A stretch of DNA of 64,000 bases from Polytrichum commune (Eukaryota; Streptophyta; Polytrichopsida; Polytrichales; Polytrichaceae). Position numbers and translations under genes: made by a program. The notes beneath the pieces are model-generated. The model made no database searches, was not told the DNA's origin, and saw only the letters and a program-made list of their open reading frames with translations. The stretch lies in assembly GCA_950295325.1 (NCBI GenBank), contig OX485805.1:12062501-12126500 (forward strand), read 5' to 3'. Shown one piece after another: positions 24,650 to 35,795 of the stretch (positions are counted from its first letter, which is position 1; every line of letters begins with the position of its first letter).

Positions 24650-25420
24650 AGCTCCAGTGTGAGCTCCCCGGCGCAAAATAGTTACCATCATTGCCTCGTT
24701 TTCCACAACACAAGACATCAGATGTACTTACCCTGAGAGATCTCGTCCACTTAATGGCTCATGATGTATTACGGTCCCAAATCTGTAGTGATTGTCGTCG
24801 ATCCTTCTACGAAATTAAGATCAACTTATTACCCTCTTACAAGCCAGTGGCGAAACTTTCAAGAGCGTTGCCCGTCAATGGCGACACTTGGTGTCTTCCA
24901 TATCTCATCTGGGGGAAAATTCCATCGCCAAGGAACAACGGACATTTCTCCTGCTAATATTCAAGTCTAATGATTTCCTGTGCAGCATGCTGCAGCAGCA
25001 GCAAGCAAAGCAGCTGTAGTAGATATATATAGAGGAGGCGCTTTGAAGTACTTACCCTCATTCATTCGTTCGTTCATTCACGCCGAAATAATTTATCCTC
25101 CAAGCCAGGGTTTCAACACAGAAAACTGATCTAGAAGTACACTGACTTGATGAGTTCCCTTCTCCAAAAGATTGCGTTGTGGGCGCTCGTTTAAAATAGT
25201 ACCACGCTGTCGGGTCGTGGCCATATATAAGTTAGTTAGAAATCGAGATTTCTTAATTTCCAGGGGCTCTACTCGATCTTCATCTGATGAGGAAAACCAA
25301 ACACGACGCTTTCTCCGAAGCGCGACTTTTAATGCACATTTTTTTACCCCAAATCTTGGACCAACATGTTACGTCTGCCACGCACCAACCCCCTTCGATC
25401 GATAGCATCTCATTTTGTAC
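24650..25420 (+). promoter_or_regulatory. Promoter-like stretch with TATA box and short ORF
   Basis: ATATATATAG at about 25022-25031 resembles a plant TATA box. A short upstream ORF starts at ATG 25150 (MSSLLQKIALWALV, then stop), and an acceptor-like TTAATTTCCAG lies near 25252-25262. No convincing protein follows; an 83-codon frame lacking ATG ends at 25405. It could be the 5' part of a lost or non-coding gene. Confidence 0.25.
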
Positions 25421-27340
25421 TCATGGGGTTGTAGCTAGGAAGTGCGCCTTGTAAGAGAGCTCTAAGCTCCACTTTCCTATGATCAAACTAGTTAGAGTTT
25501 ATCGGTACAAATTAGTACAGCCTCCTTTTAAAAAGAGTGCTCCTTGTAGGGGGGATCGTAGCTCATGTAGGGGGCAGCCTCCAATGGCGAACGCACTAAA
25601 TTATCCCTAAGATCTTGTTATCTACTTTGAACTCTGTACTTTGAGATGTTAGAGTTAGGTCATCTTGCGATTACATGTTAGATCTTGCATCTCCCATCTA
25701 AGATACGCTAGGGTATGTAGTGCTTATAGAACTCTCGCTTTAGGCGCTGAGTGTGCCTACTATTATTACAATGGTAAAGATTTAGGTGTTTCTTGTAAGC
25801 AATCGAAAGGGGATGCCAACGCACCAAAGTGTGCCGTTTTTTAATTTCACATGCAATAAGTGTTTAGGATTTTTATAGTTGACCCAAAACCAACACATGA
25901 CATGATGTTAAGGTGGAGGGCATGCTCAAAATCATTATAAATTGTTGGTTCAAAAATTTTAGGGTGTTGATTCTAGGTGGGGTGATGGTTTTAGCATGCT
26001 CTACTTTATAGTTATATTTGAGTGTTGAATTGCAAGCCTTGTTATTACGAACAAAGTTCAAAAAGACACGGGTTAAGATAAGGATATTGCATTGCATGCT
26101 AAAATTTGTTAATCGTTCATCAGGAGTGCTAGGTCATGATTGAGGAAGTTGGAGACCATTGAGATAGAGTCGTCTTTCACATTTTGTTGTGTCCGAGACA
26201 CAACCTTCTAGTACATTAGTGCAACCAAGACATAACGGTACGGGTATGATGCTTGATCGCCTTAGTAGCGAGTGTTAATCATTCTAAGCTCAACTCTTCA
26301 ACATGATTAGAAAGGCCTCTACGAACAAATTAGAAAGAAAAAGGACATGTTAACTTGACCTAAACTTATAACCTTTGTATCTCAACTCTAATCTTGAAAC
26401 TTGAGATGAAAATCTTTGTGATTTGAAAATGCCAACGGACCGAGCTAGCCATTCCAAGTTCAATCCAATGGCCAAGATAGTTCATAAGTTTGGAAGTGCC
26501 CACAATAAGGTTACGCAAGTTACTGCCTCCAATGTGGCCCGTACGCTCCCCAAAAGTGTGTTTCAAGTCATGGAACATACACCTAATCACATTAAAAACA
26601 CGTCTTGCTGCATCCTCATCTTCTTCTTCTCCTTCTTCTTCTTTGGCTGCTTCGCGAGCTTGTATCTTTGTCATCTCATCAGTGGGTTTTTCACCATCAT
26701 CCACTTTTTGATGATGCACAGGCAGTACATAATGCTATCAGCAATTCCATTTGGCGACTAACTTACTCGGCCTGCACTGCAGCAGCCCCAATTTTTGAAT
26801 ATCTAGACTCCGGCTTTAACTGAATTCTGAATGTTGGATAATGTACTTTAACTTCTGGGCATGCCATCCAAAAAGGTCTTTTGTGCATTAAATGCGTACA
26901 GGATGCACTGCCTCCACTAGATGGCACTCCCATAAGTTCTTACAGCCTCTCACTTTCAATCAGAAACCACGCTTACACATTATACCTCATCGACAATTAA
27001 TTACAGAAGACAGATTGGCGGAAACACAAACAAGGATGTACGCTACACACATACAATATACAGAGAAGCTCATCAGAGCAGCCCTGGTGATGACGACTTG
27101 TGTGTCAGAGCCCAGGGAAAGCGTCGATAACTCGCATTCAATTCAATCCCATCAGTAAGTCTCTGTGTAAGTGAGCAAGTAAATCGACCTACACTAGCTA
27201 GCAACTTAAGCGAGGATCATTAACTGACTCGATCAAGGTTAGTGACGGCGGGATATATAGGTGGTAATAGAGGGGATGGAGGTAGCTCTAAGTTAGTGTG
27301 CCTGAATCAAGTGATGCACCATTGGAATTGCAGTTGCTTA
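25420..27340. other. No gene recognised; one low-complexity open frame
   Basis: A minus-strand frame at 26366-26719 (117 codons) contains an acidic EEEGEEEDEDAARR run made by a CTT/CTC-rich tract. No domain is recognised and the plus strand is equally open, so I do not call a gene. Confidence 0.35.
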
Positions 27341-27342
27341 AC

Positions 27343-27385
27343 CACTACACCGTTGATGGCATTTAGTGTCACTTACTATTTGGGA
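27343..27385 (+). mobile_element. Solo end of a CTACAC-type MITE
   Basis: CTACACCGTTGATGGCATTT followed by AGTGTCACTTACTATTTGG closely matches the left end of the element at 39690-39912. No partner end was found nearby. Confidence 0.5.
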
Positions 27386-27389
27386 TGAC

Positions 27390-28480
27390 GGGATGCAATA
27401 ACTTCTCATTCAAGGGGTCTACCTTTTACTAGCAAAGAGTCGAAGAGGTCGTTCAGACGTTATAGAACATAACATACTTTGCTTGGTTAAAATATTACAT
27501 TCTCGATAAATAGTTACAGTGTCGCGTAACTCCGAGTGGTAAGTGATACTCAATACCAAAAATAATGCGGTTCTCTTCCCCTAGATGATTTCACGATTTA
27601 CTAAAACAATAGACTTTCAAACCCGTCTAGCGGAAAGGAACCAATGGTAAAGAAACTGGCGATATGGAACTGTGATTCTTGTAGGGAAGGCATCTCCATC
27701 GTCACTGTGTTGCATCCTTCTCCAATTCCTACTCCAAAACATAAGTAGAGGAGCTTGTGGAGTACTACATGTCGAAGGCACAACCCATTTGTGTTCTTTT
27801 TATGATATTATAGTCCTAAAAATATGAGCAACATGCCAAATTTGTGTGAGACGATAATGAACTTGTGTTAATACTCTTCAAATCTTTATTAACTACTTCA
27901 CACTCAATAATGAATACACTTGAGAAAAGACCCATGTGTTCAAATAAGGAATCGACAAAACATGGACTTCCGATAACCATAACTAACTCAAAGGAGGTCC
28001 GACTTTCAAATAGGTTTTTCCGTCAACGTTTCATCATCGATCGTCTAATCATGCAAACACAACTCTGAAGGACCTTAATCAGCATCAACACAAGGTGTCC
28101 GAGAACTAGGAAAAAGGAACCGAGAACAACAACCACAATGTTCCTAAACACCGCCGTGGATGGGATTGCATTTCACCCCCATTACGTCTGCGTTTAGAGT
28201 GCAATAAGTGAGCTGGTGGGGATCCATATCACACAGGGTTAAGCAAACTGATGAGTCCACCACCGCAACTCGATCAAGCGACAGATCACCAGAAGAGTCG
28301 CCGGGAAAAGGTGTCATGATTATGAAACTTGCAGAGTCGACAACGCTTCAGCAGCACTGTAGTAAGGTTTGTAAGGATGTAAGGAAGGGAGGAAGGAAGG
28401 AACACCGAAGCCCAGCCCGACAGATCGCGCTAGGTACGGACATGAGCCAGCTTCGGAAGGGGTTTCAGTTCCAATGGGAC
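27390..28480. other. No gene recognised
   Basis: Mixed sequence; a piece near 27880-27970 (ACTACTTCACACTCAA, CATGTGTT) resembles 37380-37445. No protein is recognised. Confidence 0.35.
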
Positions 28481-28483
28481 GAT

Positions 28484-28485
<2 letters not shown>

Positions 28486-28517
<32 letters not shown>
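28486..28517. repeat. (AT)n microsatellite, 32 bp
   Basis: Uninterrupted AT dinucleotides, followed by ATATATATGTGTGTGT. Confidence 0.95.
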
Positions 28518-28942
28518 ATATATATATGTGTGTGTCTCTGTGTGTGTATACATAAAATAAGTTAGCGAGGACTCCCTCCTTGAGTACGACAATCATATAC
28601 ATCACTCATGCTTGCTGCTGCTGCTGCAGCGTCCGCAGTGGCAGGCTTATGAGGCTTGTGAGGTTTACTACATAGCTAGGGTAGTGCTGCTACAGGCACT
28701 AACTAGTATACGATGCCACTATGATACCGGCTGGCTATATATTGCCTGCATACATACATACATACATACATCACCTCACCTCCTTTGCAGTGGGGTTTCG
28801 TTTCAAGTGCGTGCGGGGTTGGCAGGCTGAAGTGCACCCTAGCTTCTTGTCCTATCCCCATGCAATGCACTCACCGCTGCAGGGGCACGCACCCCAAAAC
28901 GTGGCCACACTGGGTGCACTTCGCCAAGCTTCTCGTGCTCCT

Positions 28943-28956
28943 GGGGGGGGGGGGGG
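28943..28956. repeat. Homopolymer G14
   Basis: Fourteen consecutive G in a locally GC-richer stretch; length may be imprecise in an assembly. Confidence 0.9.
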
Positions 28957-28999
28957 CTCAGTACCAGCTAGTATTCAACTCCTCACGTAGCTAGCTAGC

Positions 29000-30220
29000 T
29001 GGCGGCTATGGAGGGTGGTGGAGGGCGAGGGTGGGAAAAACCCAACTTTTTCCCAGCTGATGCATTGGGTTTTTGGTTTTAATGTAAAAAAATAAAAATA
29101 AAATAAAAACTGGTTTTTTATGAATAAAACTATGGTTCTATTCGAGCACGTGGCAGTCGGCACCATCATTGGCAGATGTTACGTCCTCGATCTTGTAATC
29201 TCAACTCGTCTGCAATGTAAACTAATAAGATCGGATTTTGTTGGACCTTAGATGATTGGAGAACCCAACTGTAAAAAACCGCGTGGTGCCAACCTTGGTG
29301 GAGGGGGAGGAGGGAAGTACTTTCATGTACCGATCGAGCATACCCGTCATTCATCTTGCACAAAAGCCTTGAAATTAGTATGTAGCTTGGAGGTTGGTTT
29401 TTTTAGTTGATCGGGTGCCATAATTAGTTTTAAAGATCCGTGTTCGGTTTGCACAAGGTTGTTTGAGATGAAACAATAACAAATCAACAAGGGGGTCCGG
29501 TGTTTTTTGTTGGATGGGTGGGAGGTATGCTCGTGTACGATAATTTCCTCTCTGGTTCACTAGATGTGTTGATGTGATGCACGTGTGCGTATAGAAGTGT
29601 ATAAGGGACGCTTGAGATGGGGGTCCATGGTCCAAGAGCGTAGGGGACCAAGTTGAAGCAAATTGAGGCAAATTGAACTCTTGAACCACACTCTCCTTTG
29701 GGCCCTACCTTCCATTTTGGTTCTCAATCACGTGAGCTCTCCCTTGAGCTTCATTTCTTGGTTCGGACCATTAGTATGAACAAGGAGTAAGCAACACAAC
29801 TAGCTCATTGGTATGCAACCCAACCATCAATCTCCAAATCGCCGAAAGACTCCCCCGCCTACAAAACATACTTAGGGCCGAACTAAACGCATGTATTAAT
29901 AGCGATAACCACTACACAACACCATCACCAAGAACACTTTTACCCTCACATACAACTTAAATAGTAGTTAGCTAGTAAATAACCACATATGTCAACCATC
30001 ATTCTAACACAACCACCCTGACAAACTACTCATCGCAACCATAATCAACCAAAGTGTGTGGTCCACCCACAAAATTACAATACAAAAAGTTTGAGCACAC
30101 ACTAGCATAATAGGCAATGAAATTGCCATTAAGTGCCTCACATAGCTAGTACTCAACAAAAGAAAGCTTGACAATAAGTAAACCTCCATAGAACCACGGT
30201 CCATAGAAAAGCACAACCCC
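29000..30220. other. No gene recognised; degenerate repeats
   Basis: A piece at about 29490-29560 (TTTGTTGGATGGGTGGGAGG, CTCGTGTACGATAATT) resembles 49160-49215, 34370-34430 and 61385-61420, pointing to an old shared family. No coding content is recognised. Confidence 0.35.
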
Positions 30221-30223
30221 CCT

Positions 30224-30240
30224 CCCCCCCCCCCCCCCCC
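30224..30240. repeat. Homopolymer C tract, about 17 bp
   Basis: A run of C preceded by CCCCCCT. Similar G or C runs of 12-18 occur at 28943, 43986, 53273 and 63019. Confidence 0.9.
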
Positions 30241-30451
30241 TCTCCCTTTGCGGGAAACACGTTACTTAAAAGGAGCCCACCTCTAGAAAGGAAGAAAGTA
30301 CCTTATTATGAAAGCTCGGTAACACATGAACATGGAAAGGAAGAACAGGCTCCCAACCACGTCGGTACTAAAATGAACCGATGTTATATTTCTTTTATTT
30401 CATTATTGTGTTTCCCACCAAAATGATACCATTTAGGAGACACCTCACTTT

Positions 30452-30820
30452 GCCTCTTCTCGGTCTTGGACCCTCATCCAAAGGTCTTTGGTCTTTAATG
30501 CTACCCATTGGCTAGTGGGAAAAACACATCAAGTTGTGTGGAACTCTTTGATTGACTATGTTAGACGTGAGTGGCAAAGTACCCTTCTGGACTTGGGAAA
30601 AAATATGAACGTTGCTAATGAAGATGTGCTTAAAGAATTTGACAAGGATTGGAGTGTCAAAGGTCTCAATGATACTCGTAGCAATTTAGTGGTTACTTGG
30701 AAGGTTTGGCCCTAGATGGGCATTATTTCTTGAATTCCTTTGGCTCACGATTTCTTCCAAGACGTTTATGTTTTTTCCTTGCAATTGAATTTGTTTCAAT
30801 TTGTGCCAAAAAAAAAGTAA
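30452..30820 (+). pseudogene. Possible retroposed fragment with A-rich 3' end
   Basis: A 76-codon open frame (30488-30715) contains VWNSLIDYVRREWQSTLLDL and ends WKVWP-stop. About 90 bp later the sequence reads TTGTGCCA followed by A9, GT and A8. The segment CTTGCAATTGAATTTG...TTTCAATTTGTGCC has a relative near 33780. A LINE 3' end or processed fragment is a reasonable guess; the protein family is not recognised. Confidence 0.4.
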
Positions 30821-30892
30821 AAAAAAGGCTTCGGTCCAATTTGCACCTCTCGGCTACATAGCGACTTAGGTTTTAAGTTATGATCCTCTTCC

Positions 30893-31040
30893 AGCTGGCC
30901 GCTCAGTTATTTGTTGTTGTCCATGATTTGCATTCCAGTGGTGTAAAATAATCCATTTGTTAGCATGTCGTTAAACATGAATGTTTAATATTCAAACTCA
31001 TTTGAAATGTGTGCATTACCAACATATGAGTACCAAACAA
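30893..31040 (-). repeat. Short interspersed repeat, copy 1 of 3
   Basis: Shares TTGTTGTCC, GCATTCC, TTAGCATGTCGTTAA and GAATGTT(T)AATATTCAA with copies at 31640-31785 and 32370-32525, all in the same orientation and spaced about 740 bp. On the minus strand the copies carry GGGTTCGAAT-like sequence (clearest in copy 2), resembling a pol III B box, so a tRNA-derived SINE is possible. Confidence 0.6.
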
Positions 31041-31291
31041 TCGTCCTACGTCAGTGAAAGAACAATGCAAATCTACCATTATGATGCATTTGTAGATTTT
31101 CAAATGACACATGTTAATAGCCCAAGACTCATATGCTTGTATTGGTAATATTATAGTTTTTACATAGGTACATGAACATGTTTCGCATATTTTTGTCCAA
31201 ACTCCAAAGCCATACTTTGGAAATCCCGTAGTTAGGTACTTAAGTTTGAGTTAGGCTCTCTCTTTCACCTGGTCACTCATGTGGACTCTAG

Positions 31292-31630
31292 ACATGTTCA
31301 AAAACACCAGTTTCAAAGTGGAGATGGTTGGGCCAAGGTGAAACGATTTTGATCTTGACACGTGCCTAACCTTGGCAAGCTTGGTTTCAAGTCAGTCCTT
31401 CTTTGATTGGGAATAAATTATGTCAATTTTCAACTCCGACCCAAGACAACAGTTTGCAAGCCTTTAAACCTCCGTTTCCAATTGGAGTTGGAAACATACG
31501 GCTTTAACCAGAAAAAAAAGGAGGGACCAACCTTGAAACCATGCTCCTCAAAGTTAGGCACATGTTAAGGCCGCAACTCTTTCACCTTGACTAACTAGAC
31601 TCCGTTTCAAAACCGGCGTTCTTAGACATG
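31292..31630. mobile_element. Foldback/MITE element with arms of about 110 bp
   Basis: The left arm (31292-31405) and the complement of the right arm (31508-31628) share CATGTxxAAxAACxCC, AAGGTGAAA, TTGACACGTGCCTAAC or its variant, and GGTTTCAAG in order. The centre contains a second small palindrome (GTTTCCAATTGGAGTTGGAA). No coding content. Confidence 0.6.
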
Positions 31631-31639
31631 TGTGACCTC

Positions 31640-31785
31640 CCCTTTCAGCTGTCTGATGTTATCCAGATTTTGCACTCCGGTATGTGTGACTAATCCATTA
31701 GTTAGCATGTCGCCAAGAATGAATGTTAAGATTCGAACCCATTTGAGCACTCTCATTCTTACATAAACATACAAGTAGATATTGC
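31640..31785 (-). repeat. Short interspersed repeat, copy 2 of 3
   Basis: This copy has the clearest B-box-like sequence: on the minus strand GGGTTCGAATCTTAAC. Other shared blocks are as in copy 1. Confidence 0.6.
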
Positions 31786-31835
31786 ATGTCTTTGCGTCCG
31801 TTGTCACACTTTGAAAACTCTGTGCCTAGCTACAT

Positions 31836-32328
31836 TGTTTTGTCTAATTAGTGTGGGTTACCATTTGGCGGCACGTGTTGCTATACCATGTTATTGAGAG
31901 TATCATCTTTGGCCCTTAAAAAACAGAACTACACAAAATATGATATTTAGTGTTTGATTAGATTTAGTGTTTTACCACCCTACTCTGCTCAACACTAATT
32001 TTCAATTCTTTGATAATTAGTGTTAGACATAAATGCGCCGCCGCCGTCTTCTTTGTTGCCACCTCTTTCCTAGAAACACTAAATTCGTGCATGTAACTTT
32101 CACATATTACCATAGATGATATTTAGTGTTGGAGTTTACATTTAATGTTACTTACTTTCATAGGGTTAGTGATATTTAGTGTAGTGTTCGTATGTAGTGT
32201 ATCTAACACTAAACATCATATTTAGTGTAGTTAGTATGCACATGGAAGAATATGATATAACCTAGTTGGTAAAAAACCACAGCATCAGTAACTCCGCACA
32301 GTAACCCACACTAATTAATTAGACAAAA
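31836..32328. mobile_element. TIR element hosting a nested MITE
   Basis: The left end TTTTGTCTAATTAGTGTGGG (from about 31838) and the complement of the right end (ending about 32328) match over about 25 bp, apart from a 4-bp ATTA duplication at the right. The CTACAC-type MITE 31929-32230 lies between them, so the outer element was probably only about 190 bp before the second insertion. Confidence 0.6.
31929..32230. mobile_element. CTACAC-type MITE, 302 bp, nested
   Basis: Terminal repeats begin CTACACAAAATATGATATTT and, from the other end, CTACACTAAATATGATGTTT. The motif TTTAGTGT recurs many times inside. Related ends occur at 27343, 39690-39912, 43340-43819, 51364-51911 and 63797. No clear TSD. 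Confidence 0.7.
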
Positions 32329-32369
32329 CGGTGTCCTTAGTTAAAGTTCAAAGTTATCCTGGAATTTCT

Positions 32370-32525
32370 TATGGGCGGCCACTCAGCTGTCTTTTGTTGT
32401 CCGGTTGTTGCATTCGGGCAGTGTGACTAATTTGTCCGTTAGCCTGTCGTTAAGGAATGAATGTTAATATTCAAGCCCACTCGAACCGTGTAAATGCTTT
32501 TAATCTGCCTCACTGATTACATGAC
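32370..32525 (-). repeat. Short interspersed repeat, copy 3 of 3
   Basis: Shares GGCCACTCAGCTGTC, TTTTGTTGTCC, TTAGCCTGTCGTTAAG and GAATGTTAATATTCAAG with the other copies. The B-box-like sequence is degraded. Confidence 0.6.
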
Positions 32526-32549
32526 TCACCACTGCCAGTTTGCATGACC

Positions 32550-32730
32550 GGTGGCCAACTATATATCTTATCTTACATATCCCAATCCCTAGAGATAACG
32601 GATTGTGCCACTTTTGGCTCTTACAACGTCGCTAAAAATGAGGCACACTCTTTGTTGGAATGTCCTCTTACACCCCCACAAAGTGGATCCTTTATATATA
32701 CCACGTATGAACTGAACAAATGTGAGTGTA
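32550..32730 (+). pseudogene. LINE zinc-binding (zf-RVT-like) fragment
   Basis: Nucleotides encoding a CHFC-SYN-E-EAH-ECPL pattern align with the better preserved copy at 58680-58900 (TAGAGATAACGGATTGTGCC, AATGAGGCACACT, GGAATGTCC), and several frame changes break the reading. Such a Cys/His motif follows the reverse transcriptase in plant LINEs. Only about 180 bp remain. Confidence 0.5.
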
Positions 32731-32800
32731 AGAAAGGGGTATTATTTGAGGCATCGGCGGCATACACAGTACACATAACGGATATGGGTTGTGTTTTCTG

Positions 32801-33046
32801 GGCCGGGGATTTGTGGCACTCACTTAGAATCATCCATGCGGATGAAAAAAACACAGGAATCATCTAAATGGCTATTTTTGGGAAATTTGATTCCGGAAAT
32901 AGAGTCAAAGGCCCCGAATTAGTCTAGTAACGTCACATTCGAATGAATCGGCCCTCAATCCCATAGGGGGGCTTTTTTTATTGGAGCCACTTCATCCACG
33001 ATATCTTGGATGGATGATTCTAAGTGAGTGCCACGAATCCCCAACA
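32801..33046. mobile_element. MULE-type MITE, 246 bp, 9-bp TSD
   Basis: Flanked by TGTTTTCTG at 32792-32800 and 33047-33055. Terminal repeats begin GGCCGGGGATTTGTGGCACT and, from the other end, TGTTGGGGATTCGTGGCACT, continuing CACTTAGAATCATCC. The nearly identical copy at 57909-58155 also has a 9-bp TSD. A 9-bp duplication is typical of Mutator-like elements. No coding content. Confidence 0.9.
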
Positions 33047-33055
33047 TGTTTTCTG

Positions 33056-34113
33056 CAGTGTGTACATTTCGAAAAAGGTTGTTAATAATGTTGAAGTGAA
33101 GGTAGATGCATGGGAAGGGAACCTAGGGTTTAAAGGGAGAAAAAAAAATTGGCAATAGATTTGTTAGGTTCATCCCATTCACGTTTCATCCATTGTCGTC
33201 ATGTGTTACTAGTTTTCGATGACTACCTTGTTCATTTTTGTTGGGGTTCGCATTTGGGTTCTAGGTTTTTACAAACTGGAGACGTTTGGAGTGCTCATGG
33301 GCTCCATTGAGTTTTGCTCTTGGGATTGTGGATGAATTATCGTGCTCTTGTCTTTCTTTGCTTGATATGCCATCCTTGACTTACATGCTATGGAGGAAAA
33401 AATATTCAATGACTTTTTCATTGGAAAGTGAAAGTGGGTTTTACGTGTAATAAATGCTTATTCGATTTGAGATTTATATTGTGTATATGTAGTGGAGGCA
33501 TTTATTACATTACATGAGACCATTTTCTTAGTATTAATACGTGAGACCATTTTCTAGCTTTATGTACGTATACAATTGATTTTTTTTCTCTAAAGTTCTT
33601 GTATGTAGTCAATTAAATTTCATTATAACCCATGCATGTAAGTCAAGGATGTAACGCCCCCGGGTTTACACCTACATTAGAGAGAGGTTGATTCCCTTGT
33701 TTCAAAATGTGAATCTAGCTTGATGCCCCATGAAAACCTTCATGGGTTCTCCCCCTGGTGGTTTTGTTTTTGGTTTCCTCCTTGCAATCAATCCTTTTCA
33801 ATTTGTACCAATAATAATACGAATATCAATAATGTGAAACTAGCACTATAAGCATATGAAACTTGGACAACATGTCCAACGTCGGAGAAAGAATATGCAA
33901 ATCTACCACATGTCCACATGGATGGATCTATAAGATTCTCAGTGATGCGAGACAATTTTCATCAACGCATGACGTGTTCTTCAAGACTCGTGTGCTTGTA
34001 GCGTAGGCTGTCTCAAGTTTGACTACAAACTCGATTACTATGTTGGTACTTGTAACATGACCCAAATAACAGGGAGATAGTCAGACAAACAAATACGCAA
34101 GTTGCAATGCACA

Positions 34114-34144
<31 letters not shown>

Positions 34145-34490
34145 TTTGTGAAGATGGCGAGAGGTGATCGTTGCACACAAGTGTAAAAGGACCTCTCATC
34201 CCATCCATGTTAAATAAATTATTTAACAAAAAAACAACCCATAATTGTTAGTGGTTGGTTCATTTCACATGTGTCATGCAAGAATATTTTGGGGTAGTTG
34301 GAGTTGATTCCGATGCCCAAATCAACATTTAAAACTTACCTTACCCCCGGCCTCCATCACACTATTCAAGGGGCGTTTTGTTGGACGAATGTGAGGTAGA
34401 TTCGCGTGCATGACTCCCTCTTCGCGCATGGAGGGAAAACCCTCACGAAGCTTTGCAAATTTACTTCCGGTGGATGGCTCTAGAAGAATC
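33056..34490. other. No gene recognised
   Basis: Degenerate repeats only. CACACACA-type microsatellite at 34120-34144; pieces near 33870-33980 resemble 31050-31140. Confidence 0.35.
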
Positions 34491-34499
34491 TAGGGAATA

Positions 34500-35110
34500 T
34501 ACCCCACCTTCGTAAAAAGAAAGGGCTGCCACGTGTCACCACGTCACGGGCCATTGACGGAAACACCCGAGGATCTTGGCCGAAAGTCGATGCCCGAAAC
34601 TCGGCCCCGGACATGGAGGAAGGGCGGGTGGTACGTTCCCTAGGGCACCACCAATGGGAAGGGGAGGCAAAGGAGTGAGCAGTAATAAAGGGTATTTACT
34701 ATACGAAATAACTTGTCTATTAATAGATAAAGGGCCAGTTTCAACGTGAACCCAGCTTGCTTACTTAGGAGCCAGTGGGAGTGAAGAAGGCATTAGAGTA
34801 AGAAAGTTCAGTGATCTAGAAAGGGCAGGAGTGGACTCACGTGGGCTTCTGAAGGCCGTCGGATAAAAGGCCGCGATGGACCAATGGGATGGCGCCTGTC
34901 AGGGAGGGGGGGTTAGTACTGCGCTCCCATTGGCCCAGGCGTGTCAGTTACCCACTCCACTCCACTCCCTCCCTTTAAGCGGCTGCGAATGGGTGAGTTT
35001 CCATGTAGGCCGCTTGCCCACCAGATTCTAGTGGGAATGACGACAACACCCGCCCAAATGTGGAGGGAATCTAGTGGGGTAGGCTGCGTATGTGCCAACT
35101 ACGCTAAATA
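34500..35110. promoter_or_regulatory. GC-richer, promoter-like stretch without a downstream gene
   Basis: GCCACGTGTCACCACGTCAC near 34530 contains G-box/ABRE-like cores. CCAATGGGA (about 34881) and TCCCATTGG (about 34925) are inverted CCAAT boxes about 45 bp apart, followed by a pyrimidine-rich CACTCCACTCCACTCCCTCC. No coding region follows. This may be a captured or orphan promoter. Confidence 0.25.
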
Positions 35111-35125
35111 TGATGACGGTTATTA

Positions 35126-35301
35126 GGGCCACTTCACACACGAGGCTGATGAGAGCCCATGACCGTTACACTATGAAATCACTCATTTCCTTATTGATAG
35201 ATAGAATAACATCCTATGTTTTCTTTTCTTTTCTTTTCTTTCTCTTTTGGGTGCACCTGAACGGACTCGATTGGAAAATGTAACCACGAGGAATCAAGTA
35301 A
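35126..35301. repeat. Tourist-like MITE end and flank shared with 56241-57176
   Basis: 35126-35170 is a solo GGGCCACTTCACACACGAG end. 35172-35301 (AATCACTCATTTCC, then AGAATAACATCCTATGTTTT, then GAACGGACTCGATTGG) matches 56241-56255 joined to 57071-57176. The shared block therefore predates both neighbouring MITEs. Confidence 0.65.
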
Positions 35302-35795
35302 GGGCCACTTCACACAAACACGAGACTGAGAGCCCGTGACCGTTGCACTTCAAGCACTCTCGTTGGTGGAAAAGGCGGAGCCGGTTCAAGTTCGTTGCTT
35401 CCCACTAGTACGCTTGAGGGACCAATGGAGTATGTGAATGCAAGATGGATGGAAAGTCCACATGGACTCCTACGTGGCATCCAATGGATCATGTTTCATG
35501 GTCACTTGGACTATTTTCAAAAACCACCTCTTCGAGGTAGGCCTAACGCAAAACCGGGAGACCATGGCACTTCCAAGGCTCACAACCATCGGTTTAATCT
35601 ATTTTATCATGTGTGAGGACCCACATAAAATAGCACTTGGTTGAAGGGCCGATCACACATGACTTCACAGTAGACTCAAGGGCCCGTGATCAAGCTACAT
35701 GATGTTGGAGGTGTGTTGGGACGGCCTTTGGACACTCTCTTTTTGGCTCTCACAATTTCATGGTCACGGCTCTTGGCTCGTGTGTGAAGTGGCCC
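35302..35795. mobile_element. PIF/Tourist-like MITE, 494 bp
   Basis: Ends GGGCCACTTCACACA... and the inverted partner ending GTGTGTGAAGTGGCCC, continuing into inverted GAGAGCCCGTGACC / GGTCACGGCTCTTGGCTC. TAA lies at the left (35299-35301) and TCA at the right, a damaged 3-bp TSD. Related copies: 44137-44640, 57177-57678, 63851-64000. No coding content. Confidence 0.8.

Noticed and set aside
26366-26719. 117-codon minus-strand protein with an acidic run
   Set aside because: The acidic run is a translated CTT/CTC microsatellite, and the plus strand is also open; no family seen.
32544-32867. 107-codon plus-strand ORF
   Set aside because: Runs from a decayed LINE piece into a MULE-type MITE; the frame is accidental.
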